Part shown: positions 1 through 9,650 of the stretch, one piece after another
Layout of the letters: each line of letters begins with the position of its first letter
How positions within the stretch are numbered: position 1 is the first letter of the stretch
NCBI GenBank assembly: GCA_037176905.1
Contig: JBBBWG010007869.1
Span: 1 to 21,604, forward strand
Reading direction: 5' to 3'
Origin: Azolla pinnata
Lineage: Eukaryota > Streptophyta > Polypodiopsida > Salviniales > Salviniaceae
DNA: 21,604 bases
The notes under the pieces: generated by a model
The model's database searches: none
The model's input: only the letters and a program-made list of their open reading frames with translations
What the model was told of the DNA's origin: nothing
Position numbers and translations under genes: made by a program

Positions 1-30
1 AGATTTAATCATTTTGACTTTTTTTTTCCT
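1..30 (+). repeat. edge fragment of the AAGATTTAATCATTTTGACTTT repeat
   Basis: The first bases (AGATTTAATCATTTTGACTT followed by a T-run) match the block found at about 11636, 13434, 14042 and 14664 in the 615-bp repeat family. Similarity stops at about position 30. It is a truncated dispersed copy cut by the window edge. Positions 31-203 show nothing recognisable. Confidence 0.5.
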
Positions 31-203
31 GGGGGTAGAAAACAAAAGTGAGTTTCAAATCGAATCGTGTGAATGAGTGAATGAATTTGGATGACTGAAT
101 GAAGGGGAGAAGTGGATTGGAATGGATAGGATATGAAATAAAGGAGTTGGTAGGAGTTCAAAATGAATGTTATGCCTCTATATGTGTATGATGTGCTCAC
201 CCT

Positions 204-694
204 AAACCCTAAACTAGGCATGACATCGATGATAATCTCCTCCTAATCAGGCGCTACAAGCTAGCGTGTAGAGTAACCAAATTCGAGGTTCAAACAATGT
301 TCATGTAATCACGGGAAAATTTTGGTCAATCCAATTCAGGGTTTGGCCGATGTTTTTAATCTAATCATCTAGAATAGATTTGTTGAGTCTTGAATCGAAA
401 CCCTAAACCAAGTATGACATCGATGAGAATCGCTGCCTAATTAGGCACTACAAGTTAGCATGCAGATTAACCGAATTCAAGGCTCAACCAACGTTCATCG
501 AATTGAGGTTAAATTCTTATGAAGCCCATTTTAAGGTTCTTTTAATCTAATCGTAAGAACAAGTCCCATTCATTGGATGCAGATTAATCGAATTCAAGGC
601 TCGACCAACGTTCATCGAATCGAGGTTAAATTCTGATCAAGCCCAATTCAAGGTTCTTTTAATCTAATCGTAAGATCAGATCCCATTCATTGGG
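204..694 (+). repeat. degenerate direct repeat, about 194-bp unit with a 117-bp terminal duplication
   Basis: Unit 1 begins at the AAACCCTAAACT at 204 and unit 2 at the AAACCCTAAACC at 398. Both continue with ATGACATCGATGA, GCACTACAAG-like and TTTTAATCTAATC blocks. The second half of unit 2 (461-577, starting TGCAGATTAA) is repeated almost exactly at 578-694, a 117-bp period with few mismatches. The units begin with telobox-like AAACCCTAAA words and lie directly upstream of the F-box gene leader, so they may belong to its promoter. No reading frame is evident. Confidence 0.8.
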
Positions 695-724
695 TGCCCA
701 TTTGAGCCTCATTTCCATCTCTTC

Positions 725-803
725 GTTCACATCTCTTCTTCTTCTTCTTCTTAGTTCACATCTCTTCTTCTTCTTCTTCTTAGTTCACATCTCTTCTCTT
801 CTT

Positions 804-834
<31 letters not shown>

Positions 835-869
835 GTTCACATTTCTTCTTCTTCTTCTTCTTCTTCTTC
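725..869 (+). repeat. (CTT)n microsatellite with nested GTTCACAT units, 5' leader of the F-box gene
   Basis: GTTCACATCTCTTCTTC recurs at 725, 754, 783 and 835 (the last as GTTCACATTTCTTC), so a 29-bp tandem unit is nested in a CTT run that expanded between the third and fourth copies. The tract ends 41 bases before the ATG at 911 and no ATG lies between it and that start. It most likely belongs to the 5' untranslated leader or core promoter. The transcription start is not determinable. Confidence 0.75.
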
Positions 870-910
870 GTTCAGACAAGAACAGAGCACGAGAACAGAG
901 CACCGGGGCG

Positions 911-2596
911 ATGAAGCTTCGCGTTAGGTCGGCTAGCGATGGCGGCGGCAACAGCAGAGCGAGCACTCTTCGCCTGGAGTTGCCTGCAGACTCCTGCACC
1001 CTCTCCTCCCTCATCGCCGCCATCCGCCTCGCCCTCGGCTCCAGCCCTGCACCCCCTTCCATTTCCATCTCCCTCAACAAACGCGACATCCTCCGTGCGC
1101 CCCATGACGCCTTGCTCTCCGATCTGGGCATCCGCAGCGGCGACCTCCTCTTCTACCTTCAAGATAGCGCGCCCCCCCGTGAAGGCCAGGTTCCTTCTTC
1201 TCCTTCTTCTGTTGCGTTTCTTGCGTCTGAAGCATCTAGAGTTTCGCCGCAAGGTGTAGACTTTGACAGGACTCATCCCCTTTCCCCTCCTCCTCCTCCT
1301 CCTCCTCCGCCTGATCTTCGTCAAGCTCCACCCTGTCATGCCGGAGCAACGGCAACTGCAGCAGCGGTGTTGAGTCGAAGAGAATTATGTGCTAGTGCAG
1401 CCACAAGGAGGGCAGAGGCATCCGCTACGCAGGAATCTCCAAACCCACTCGTGGGCATTCCAGCGCCACTTGCATACGAACAGGGCCTTAGTCAACATAC
1501 CATGGATGCTGATATGGAAACTTGTGCAGAGCATGACAGTGCGACGCCCAGCACCACCGATGGCATGGCCGCTGCTCGAACGGACGATGTGGTTTCTGGC
1601 TCCATACCCTCCATCCTCAATCGTGTGTTGATGGCAGAGCATCGCAACATCAGGCAAATGAGCGACCTTCTCATCCTCGCGGTACATGCAGTGATGCTGG
1701 AGACAGGGTTCGTGCTGGTGGTAGAAGGTCTGGGCCATGAAGCCTACAGTCTTGGGGGCAGATGGACTGGCGGCAGAGACCTGGATGCAAGCTACACTGT
1801 TCCAAACATCAGGGAAGCTGCGAACAGGACCATTGGCCATGTCGTTCTGAGAAGCCAGACGCTTGGAAACAATATGATTATGTATGGAGCCATCAACAAC
1901 ATGGGCAGTGTTGGTGCTCTGCAGCCTGTCTTGAGGCTGGTGATGAAGGCCTCGAAATACCTTGTCGGGCGCTCTCTGCCCCAGGATGGGGGATACATCG
2001 GCATGTTCTCCGATCCGTTTGCGCTGTGGAAATGCGTGAAGGACGAGCTTTCCTTGCCGCTGTTGACTGCATTCTGCAAGGAGGCAGGCTTGCCGCCACC
2101 GCCCTCGTTGTTGAGATTGCCCATGGATCTGAAGGTGAAGATTCTGGAAGGGCTTCCAGCACTGGATCTCGCCAGGGCTGGATCGGTTTGCTCGGAGCTA
2201 CGCTATCTGTGTGCAAACAATGAGCTCTGGAAGAGGCTGTTTGTTCAAGAGTTTGGATTGTTGGCAGCTGGGCATGGTCCTCAAAGCTGGAAGAACGAGT
2301 TTGCGAGAAGGTATGTAGAGAGGAAGAGGGCATTGGAGAGAAGGCCCCATCATCGCCCATCATGGTATGGTATTACACCGAGGTTTACTCCGAGGTTTCC
2401 TTCACGGCGCGGCATTATTGGTGGGGATTATGATCTCTACCCTAGCATTGGCCATGGACCCTTTGGCGGTGGCATGTTTGGCAGTGGGGGGGCTTCTGGA
2501 AGCGGAGGCTTCCTCCGAAGCCTACATGATCGAGAGAGATCCGGTCAAGACATGCTCGGCTTAACCATCCCGCATGATGACAGCTCTTTCTATTGA
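911..2596 (+). CDS. SKIP22/FBXO7-like F-box protein (Ubl + PI31-like + F-box)
   Basis: Intact single-exon gene of 561 residues. Residues 1-86 read as a ubiquitin-like fold (MKLRVRS start, LPADSCTLSSLIAAI, LGIRSGDLLFYL). A low-complexity linker with polyproline (about 125-134) follows. Residues about 233-375 resemble the PI31/FBXO7 dimerisation (FP) domain. The F-box is at about 399-446 (LLRLPMDLKVKILEGLPALDLARAGSVCSELRYL then NELWKRLF). The tail, about 470-561, is Arg/Gly/Pro-rich with an IIGGDYDLYP block typical of PI31/FBXO7 C-termini. In this family the F-box binds SKP1 in an SCF ubiquitin ligase and the FP domain mediates proteasome-regulator contacts. The start is the first ATG after the CTT leader, in a good context (GGGGCGATGA). 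The domain order is a strong match to plant SKIP22; the symbol is withheld because orthology was not tested. Confidence 0.9.
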   Translation: MKLRVRSASDGGGNSRASTLRLELPADSCTLSSLIAAIRLALGSSPAPPSISISLNKRDILRAPHDALLSDLGIRSGDLLFYLQDSAPPREGQVPSSPSSVAFLASEASRVSPQGVDFDRTHPLSPPPPPPPPPDLRQAPPCHAGATATAAAVLSRRELCASAATRRAEASATQESPNPLVGIPAPLAYEQGLSQHTMDADMETCAEHDSATPSTTDGMAAARTDDVVSGSIPSILNRVLMAEHRNIRQMSDLLILAVHAVMLETGFVLVVEGLGHEAYSLGGRWTGGRDLDASYTVPNIREAANRTIGHVVLRSQTLGNNMIMYGAINNMGSVGALQPVLRLVMKASKYLVGRSLPQDGGYIGMFSDPFALWKCVKDELSLPLLTAFCKEAGLPPPPSLLRLPMDLKVKILEGLPALDLARAGSVCSELRYLCANNELWKRLFVQEFGLLAAGHGPQSWKNEFARRYVERKRALERRPHHRPSWYGITPRFTPRFPSRRGIIGGDYDLYPSIGHGPFGGGMFGSGGASGSGGFLRSLHDRERSGQDMLGLTIPHDDSSFY

Positions 2597-4568
2597 TATC
2601 ATCTTTATCGCAATCGGCGAACAGACTACTTCAGGTATTTTTAGGTCACCCTTGAGTGCTAGTGAGAGGTCTACTACGCTAATAATAAGGAAGAATCTAA
2701 TACATGTGTAAATATGAATGCTTAGTTCATGCTTGAAAGAGTTCTGGAAGATTTGCCTGTTTGTGCTTCAATCTTCTGCTTTGCAATAGATCGCTTTTGT
2801 GCCTAGAAAAAGAGCGAAGCACATGCTTTTGGCTTTTCGATGCATGTTAGCTTATGGATTTCAACGCTTCCCCCTTTTTGTAACTCTTAAGTCTGTACGA
2901 AGCCAAGAAGACATGTGGCTATCAGACTTTGCTATGTATGAGTTTGTATATAATTTGTATCTTCTCACTCTATATTTTGTCTAATTCTGGCGCATACATC
3001 TCACCTCTATTGTATGTTGTTTTCCACTTGGAAGGCGTAATTTGTTTTGTGGTTATATTGGACATTCATATGTCTAATCATTTGATTGACAACTCTACAG
3101 CACGTCAACAAATCTATGAGACCTATGGCATGTTAACACTGCACATTTGATGCAAGAGCATAGGATGGTTTGGAATTTTTTGTTCCAATCTTTCCTATGG
3201 CCTTATAGAATATGCTTCAAAATCATATGAAGAGGACATTTTCATAAATGAAATTGGCTATGAACGGCAAAAAACCTGAAGATGATGTACATCATTTTTC
3301 TCCGGTAAATTTTGTGTGGAAGGTGTGCAACGCATCACGACATGAGTGATGCAACAGGCTGCCAAAATCTGCCAATGATGCAGCATCTCACTCTGCAAAT
3401 AAATGCATTGGCATGAGCTTCAACAGTCAAACACCTGCGCAGTATTGGGATCAAGTGCACTCTGCCTCATTGTTCATGATGTGTGTTCCTCAAAGCACAG
3501 GCATGCCTCATAGCAGTTATATTGTCGAAGATGCCCAATATGACATTGTAAACAGCCCAAACACCGCATACATCAAGGATTGCTTGCATACGTAGCAAGA
3601 TAGACTAGTTGAATATCACTGCTATGCTATGATTCAACATCAGCAGCAACTTCTTTTTCCGCTCCCTGAGAGCAGAATTTAATGGTTAGCAACCAATCCA
3701 GATCGGCTTCATGAACGAAATGGAAATGTTCAGGTTGCGGTAAACCCTAATCCAAGTCTTGCCACTGCTTTCTTCAGAAGCAACCACATGTCTACTACCA
3801 CCCGTGTGTAAATCGGTTACTGATTACAACCACCCGTGTGTAAGTCGGTTACTGATTACAACCACCCAAGCGGTTTGGCCATTTGCGATCCTGAAGTTGT
3901 AATAGGCATTTCAAGCAACAAGAGGCGCTTTCACTGATTACATTTACTCTAAATGTCCCGTCCATCAGGATTTGCCATGAGGTGCTACGATGGACATCAG
4001 CATGATCACAGGACAAGCATTCTACACCCAAAAGAGAGATCCTTTGAATCATCGGGGAGAGCCAATGTTACCATCATGTGTTGCGCTGAGCTTTTGCTGC
4101 AGATCCCAAAAGCACTGTTAATAGCTTATGTGCCCACTATGCATAGAACTTCAGCCTTCCTCTGAAAGTAAACAAAACTGCTCGAAAGCATGTACCGTCA
4201 TTTCATTGCCAAAAAAAAGATTTTGAAAGATAAAACCAATAAAATCAATAAAATAAAACACTCTGATCTGAGTAGTATACTCCAGTAAGCTGAGTAAAAT
4301 GTCCCCTCATATTAGCTTATTGAAGTACTTACTTTGGCCCAATTTCGAATTACAACTGGTCAATTATCATAGACCAATCCTCTCGAAAAGTGCCGAATCC
4401 GTTCGCAACAATGACAATATGTTTCAACACATATTGAGATACATCATACATCATACACGACAAGTTCACCACCAATCTGCTTGGTCCTCAAAAGGTCCAA
4501 AAACATGCCTCAAAGGCATTGCATGGCTGAACCCTATCCAGATTGTTACCCCTATAGTCATTCTGAAC
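2597..4568. other. non-coding interval: F-box gene 3' UTR then intergenic DNA
   Basis: The first few hundred bases after the stop at 2594-2596 should be the 3' UTR. AATAATAAG-type words near 2680 are the only weak polyadenylation candidates. The rest is AT-rich, with only short unsupported open frames. Apart from a 32-bp tandem repeat at 3797-3870, nothing recognisable is seen. Confidence 0.5.
3797..3870 (+). repeat. 32-bp tandem repeat, about 2.2 copies
   Basis: ACCACCCGTGTGTAAATCGG... at 3797-3828 is repeated at 3829-3860 with one visible difference (AAATCGG versus AAGTCGG). A third start (ACCACCC) appears at 3861 and then diverges. This is a short local duplication in non-coding DNA. Confidence 0.85.
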
Positions 4569-4574
4569 TTTATT
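4569..4574 (-). terminator. candidate AATAAA polyadenylation signal of the kinase gene
   Basis: Read on the minus strand this is AATAAA, about 197 bases downstream of the kinase stop codon at 4771-4773. Position and sequence fit a plant near-upstream element. Other AATAA words lie farther downstream (about 4317), so the site actually used is uncertain. Confidence 0.4.
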
Positions 4575-4770
4575 CATGCTGGTATTTTACAATGGCTGGT
4601 TTCCATATAGACAACCAAAATTCAGAATCACAGCTTTCTATGAAAAATCAGGAGTACCAGAGCTGATACCCCAAGCATATACCGAAAAATTGGACTTTTT
4701 TTGAGATATCTGCAGTATACAAATAGCTTAGAACTATCCAAGAAATATCATCATCTGGACTGAAGAATCG

Positions 4771-7700
4771 TCACAGTAATTCCAGGCCCTTCTCATCCTT
4801 CATTTTTTCCCTCCATGCTTCACCCCATAACCTTGCTTCTGCAACAGCTTGCTCTCTTTCTTTACCTCCCGTCGGAAATGCAGTATGTTTAGATACATTT
4901 TCCTGTGCCTGGTTGCCTGCCCGAGAGCGACTGGAAGCATTCCCGACATTAACTTTCTCTTCCGGTATCATCGCGCTAGTCATCGTGGGAGGTTGAACAC
5001 GATGATAGGATTGTGAGGCTAAGAAATTCAATGCTGTCACAACATCAGCAATTAATGGTCTCGAAGCAGCTTGCTCATGTAGACACATTGCTGCTATAGC
5101 TAATGCCTGGAACAAACCCCTCACGGGAAACTGTCCATAAAGGTTTCGGTCTGCCATTTGAGCAAAATTTCTCCGGTCTTTAAAAAGGGGCCGTGCCTGC
5201 ACCACAGCTATACTGTTAAAAAATATTTGAAGCAAAGCCATTAGATATTGTTGAGCCGGTAAATCCAAATCATTACTAGCATAAAATTTCCAAAACTAAT
5301 GGTACAAACTAGAATAAGAAACATAACTTGAATATGCTAATTGTTTGCTAGAACTTGTATAACATGTGAGAAATACAAACATGGAATACCACAATAAAGA
5401 AAGAAAACAATACAAATCTATCATTCATGTGTCACATGGGAACTAACTGCAAGACCTAATGCCTCAATTGGTAGCGAAAAACCCAATGACCAACTAATTA
5501 TGTTCTCATTGAAATTTAGAGGTAACGTCTCATAGGTGTTGGTTCAAAGCATAAGACCACTTTGTTGTCAATGTGCTATGTTTCCTCAAAATGTGTAGAT
5601 ACTACAATTTGTTCTCTTTGTATAGACAAAAGGAGAAGGAGAACGTGATATACATTCATAAAATCATGCATATTGGCAATTTCAAGAACATGTTTCAATT
5701 ACTTACTTCAATTCGGATAGAGAAAAAATTGAGGGATAGACATCCAAAAGTTTTTGAGGATTTAATCAGAATACGTTGATCATCTCAGTGACTTATATAG
5801 TGGAATAAATATGTTTACATAATTAGATATCCTATGCATCAAGTTATGATTTGACATCTTTTTCTGAATAATAGATGTGGTTTGTTTCAGAATTCTTCAA
5901 ATGTGAGCAAAACAACACAACAACCAGCATGAAACAAAGAGAGCCAATGCTCTTTGGACAGAAAGAGCTGACACCAGCATGAGAGTCCACTTTGTAAACA
6001 GATTATAATGTGCACAAAAAGCGCATTCAATGATAAGTTTGTACGTCAAAAAGTGACTAGACAAAATTTTGCCACCCATTAGGCCCACTTCAAATCAAAG
6101 AGAGACTGGGTTAAGATTTTCTTATGTAATCGTTTCACACACCAAGCAGCGTAAACAAAACCTGCCTTATTCAGACAACTATATTTTTATGTAGAACTCA
6201 AAATTTATGCTCAAAGCAAAAGAGGGCCGTTTGAAAGTACTGAAATCTGCAGGACTCGTAGGTGATTTGACCACTTTCCTTTTAGGCCAGTAATTTAGGA
6301 AGCTTGATATACAGGCATTTTAATTGTTAATTTTGGTTTACAGTCTGCTTTCCTATTGTGTTCTCTTTTCTTGATTTCTTAACAAAAGAATCACCAAGAA
6401 GGGGCAAGTCAATGGGTCAATACTGCATCAACACCATCAGACCGTTTCTATGCAGATCCTATAGGAAGAAGAAAACTAGGAACCTTCCCTAGTTCTACCT
6501 GTAGTACTGTTGCACCTTTCTATATATATGTACATACATGAAAGAAGGGTATGACATGTATCTGAACTTTTATCTTAGGCCTAAGAAAACATGCAGATAT
6601 TTCTATATTTGACAATATTATACATAAACACCCGATGCAATACTCTCTCTAAATCGACATAAATCTCTATTCACCTTTGGGATTTCATAATTTAAAGCCC
6701 TTATGCTCAACATAATGCTTCAACATAAACAAGAACCTTACCCAAGCTACCAAATTATGCTCGCCTGTTGGTCTTGTTGGATCAAATGCCTTCCTTCCTG
6801 TTATCAACTCCAGCAACACAACCCCAAAGCTGTAGACATCAGATTTTTTAGTGAGTTGACCTGTCATTGCATATTCCGGTGCACAATAGCCATAGGTTCC
6901 CATGACCCGTGTAGACACATGGGATTTATCTCCTACTGGACCGAGTTTGGCCAACCCAAAATCAGAGAGTTTTGGTAGAAAACCCTCATCAAGAAGAATA
7001 TTTGATGACTTCAAATCTCGATAAATCACTGGAGGTTTCGCTATATCATGCAAGTATTCCAAGCCCTTCGCTGCGCCAGCAGCAATTTTCATTCGAGTAG
7101 CCCAATCCAATGGTTTTCTGTCACTCGGAAGGTCTGCAAAGGATGCAAATCGAAAATCAAAGGTTGACTACAACTCAAAGCTTTATCAACTTGCAATGTC
7201 AATGGAGATTTACCATGTAGGTGATCTTCCAAAGACCCAAGAGGCATGTATTCATAAACAAGAAGTCTTTGCTCACCATCTGCACAATATCCTACCAGAT
7301 TGACAAGATTTTCATGCTGCAAGAGGCTAAGCATCAGAACCTCCACAAGGAACTCCCGATTGCCTTGTAATCCATTTCGATTGAGAATTTTGATGGCCAC
7401 TGCCTACACAGCTCTACCAATTTAGAAAAGCCTCCAAAACCAGAACCATCATAACTTAACTATTACCTGCCCATCCGCCAACCACCCTTTGTAGACAGGT
7501 CCAAAACCACCTTCCCCAATCAGGAAATCAGCTCTGAAGTTTTTAGTTGCTGCTGCAAGATCTTGGTAAGTGTATGTTTGAGCTCGAATAGAAATGTTCT
7601 GAGAAATTGGAAGGTGCCCATCTGAGGCATCTTTGGATCTCTCCAACCCCGCAGGTGCTTGTTTGGTGGCATCATCTGAGAAAAAGATGGAGCACCTCCC

Positions 7701-8307
7701 ATTTAGGTGTAATAAGGATTAAAAACACAGCAGGTGCAAGGTTACAAGGAACGAAATGACAGTCAGAATTCTCTATGAACATAGAATAACTTAGTGATCA
7801 GGTTCTTTACCTTGCATAGTAACTGGTATCTGAAACCTGGACATTCACATCTTGCTGTAAAGGAAATTTTTGCAAGCCCAACATTTGCCAGAGTTTTGAG
7901 AAACGACGCAGAAATACAACTAAGGTAACAATAAGAATTCTTCTTTCTAACGTTTCAACAATACAACTTCATTTTTACAACCAACATTTTCATGTGTCTC
8001 GCTACATGCATTTGGACATGGTAAAGAAGAGGATCTAGGTTAGCATCCCACACGCGCTTTCATTTGTACTTACAGATTGCACATGGAAAATCATCCAGAA
8101 CCATTATTTGGAAGAGAGGTGGGGGAATCGGGTGACATGGTACGGAAAAGATTCACGAGTCGAAGACTCACCTAAGTGACTTTTTCTATCATTGAAGCTG
8201 TGTTTCTGGATGGAATGCGTTCCCTGATGATCTTCTTTTCCAGCATCGATCACCTCCTCTTCCTCCTTCCTTTGACGCTCATACGAGTTACTGAAGCAAC
8301 AACCCAT
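4771..8307 (-). CDS. PBS1/PBL27-type receptor-like cytoplasmic kinase (RLCK-VII), 450 aa, five coding exons
   Basis: Joined coding exons on the minus strand are 8307-8172, 7675-7467, 7403-7214, 7133-6742 and 5196-4771. They sum to 1353 nt (450 codons plus stop) with matching phases and GT-AG ends. The protein starts MGCC, giving Gly2 for N-myristoylation and Cys3/Cys4 for palmitoylation, hence plasma-membrane anchoring. The kinase domain has a Gly loop GEGGFGPV (99-106), catalytic Lys120 in [13 protein letters not shown] with Asp218, DFG at 236-238, GDKSHVS at 246-252 and [10 protein letters not shown] in the activation segment. The C-terminal [15 protein letters not shown] block is typical of PBS1/PBL27 relatives (PBS1 is about 456 aa). 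Such kinases relay signals from immune and developmental receptor kinases. Nothing looks broken. Which PBL it corresponds to needs a tree. Confidence 0.93.
5197..6741 (-). other. large fourth intron of the kinase gene (1545 bp)
   Basis: Donor TGG|GTAAGG ends at 6742 and acceptor GTGCAG|GCACGG begins at 5196, both in codon phase 0 and matching the conserved family junction VAW|ARPLF. The other coding introns are 63 bp (7404-7466), 80 bp (7134-7213) and 496 bp (7676-8171). No gene, repeat or inserted element is recognisable inside the long intron; it is AT-rich with only short chance frames. Confidence 0.85.
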
Positions 8308-8719
8308 GTGACAGGGTCGCAGCAAGAGGCGCACTCCTCTGTCTCCCTCTGCCCCTTTGAGGTTGGTTTCGATCACAACAATATATAGTGTATGCCACAC
8401 CAGTGGCACGATATGAATCAAGTGCGGATCAACCGCTTTACCTGCAGTTCAAGTCAAAGTGTCTGAACTCTACCATAGATCCATACATACATTAGTTCGG
8501 ATGCACATGCACGCATACACATCCATACCAAACATACATGGGTGCGCGCGCGCAGTCAAAACGGGGAAGAGAAACAAGGGCAATGACGATGGAAGATACA
8601 TACCTGTACTGATCCTCGGAAGCGATCCGGTGGCGGATTGGAGCGATGCACAGATCTGGAGGTCGCGCGATCGCCGCGGTGCATCACCTAGGTCAGGTGA
8701 ACAAAGAACGAGCAGCGGA

Positions 8720-8770
8720 CGGAAGGAAGGAAGGAAGGAAGGAAGGAAGGAAGGAACGAACGAACGAACG
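8720..8770 (+). repeat. (GGAA)n then (CGAA)n microsatellite
   Basis: About nine GGAA units are followed by four CGAA units. On the sense strand of the kinase leader exon this reads (CGTT)n(CCTT)n. Leader copy 2 has only a short non-expanded CGCTCGTTCCTTC here, so the tract is a lineage-specific expansion inside the kinase leader. Confidence 0.95.
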
Positions 8771-8806
8771 ACTCTCAAACTCTCTCACCTCCCTGAACCT
8801 GAGGTA

Positions 8807-8850
8807 TCTGTCTGTCTGTCTGTCTGTCTGTCTGCGTCTCTCTCTCTCTG
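8807..8850 (+). repeat. (TCTG)n followed by (CT)n microsatellite
   Basis: Seven TCTG units run into a short CT tract. On the kinase sense strand this is GA-rich then CAGA-rich, in the same place as the GA-rich stretch of leader copy 2 (15511-15542). Confidence 0.95.
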
Positions 8851-8955
8851 GGAATTCTCAGCAGAGACGGAGGAAGATGTACATTCAGAGGAAGAATCCT
8901 GCGCTTCCGGGGGCGTCCATGGCGAAAACAAAATGCAGGTTTTGTGCATTTAGGT

Positions 8956-9365
8956 CAACAAAACAACGCCATGGCCATGATACAAAGGAAACAAACAATC
9001 CAACTCTATCTATCGAGCATTGGCTGTGCCCAGCTTCTCCCTTGACTTTGCTGGATGGATCCTATGGATCCTATGGATGGGATGGGATCCTTCTGCTTGC
9101 TTGCTGGATGTGGACAAAATCAATACGCGCTTATGTGCTGGTGCCACGGGCATTGCATCATATTCATGTAGAGGGGTCCCATGCCGATCAGCTCCTGCCT
9201 GTTACTCTTCTCAAGCCATCGATGCCTCATCGGACAACAGAGCACCCAGATTCCTCATCGAGGTGTTTATAAAATATGAATCGATTAGACCATACGTGTA
9301 TGAGATAGACAGATAGGAATTCTTCCTTAGCTGATATTGCCCTCAATCTCCCACTCTATTGGTTC
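8956..9365. other. upstream region between the kinase leader and an F-box pseudogene
   Basis: No gene is visible. The interval includes short GGATCCTATG direct duplications (about 9057-9090), and the minus-strand box GCCCGTGGCACC (about 9146-9157) shared with leader copies 2 and 3. It probably holds the kinase promoter. Confidence 0.4.
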
Positions 9366-9650
9366 GATGCAGTCCTCCCCCGAGAGTATTGTGACCATCA
9401 ATATTTGGCTACAATGGAGTGGCCACAAGTGATCAGCAGGCCACTCCGTTGTATTCCTCTTCCGGAGGATTATCATCATTGCCTGAATTCTGCCAGATAT
9501 CATCATATTTATGGCGAGAAGCATATTGCGAATTGCACCGATGGCGGGCAAGAGCTAAAAAAAAAAGAAGAACCCATCTAACCAGTGGAATAGGTTGAAC
9601 CCTTTTATAATTTCTCGAGAATGCTGTCGGCACCTTTCCAAAACTAAAAA
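9366..9650 (+). pseudogene. degenerate F-box gene fragment (N-terminal part)
   Basis: This stretch aligns by eye with the start of the intact F-box gene at 17288: TGGAGTGG, ATCAGCAGGCCACTCCG, TTGTATTCCTCTTCCGGAGG and CCTGAATTCTGCCAGAT correspond in order to TGGAGTGG, ACTCAACAGGCTACTCCG, CTGCATTCCTTTTGTGGAGG and CCTGAATGGATTCTGCTGTCCCAGAT. Frameshifts and stops break it: the frame from the ATG at 9366 stops after about 22 codons. A later segment reads like an F-box start (LPDIIIFMARSILRIAP) and then WNRLNPF after another shift. No transcription evidence. Similarity fades after about 9650. Confidence 0.7.

Larger units (their letters stand above)
8400..8955 (-). promoter_or_regulatory. leader module copy 1: untranslated first exon and 5' intron of the kinase gene
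   Basis: On the minus strand an exon-like tract ends ...GATCAGTACAG at 8604 and is followed by GTATGTATCTTCCA, a strong 5' splice donor. It lies about 300 bases upstream of the kinase ATG at 8307, so it is read as the non-coding first exon. Conserved blocks shared with copy 2 are GAGAATTCCCAG, TCAGGGAGG, GTTCACCTG, a CTCCAATCCG-like block and CGCTTCCGAGGATC. A further upstream box, GCCCGTGGCACC, lies at about 9146-9157. The acceptor is not certain: GGGGCAG|AGGG at 8349 is one candidate and CTGCAG at 8442 another. The transcription start is unknown. Confidence 0.65.

Noticed and set aside
690..914. Leu/Phe-rich open frame before the F-box gene
   Set aside because: Translation of the CTT repeat, and it lacks an ATG.
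911..1339. Antisense Arg-rich open frames over the start of the SKIP22-like gene
   Set aside because: Shadow frames of GC-rich coding sequence; the sense frame has clear domains.
3413..3595. 60-codon open frame in the intergenic region
   Set aside because: Short, without family features or flanking gene signals.
3797..3870. Possible CRISPR-like array
   Set aside because: The 32-bp units abut with no spacers; it is a simple tandem duplication in a plant genome.
7401..7404. Alternative acceptor GCAG|TGG for the third kinase exon
   Set aside because: It breaks the frame; using TAG|GCAGTGG at 7403 gives GQ|AVAIK, which matches the family.
8459..9272. Two overlapping long open frames (164 and 208 codons) on the plus strand
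   Set aside because: They are translations of the GGAA, TCTG and CT microsatellites on the antisense strand of the kinase leader; no family features.
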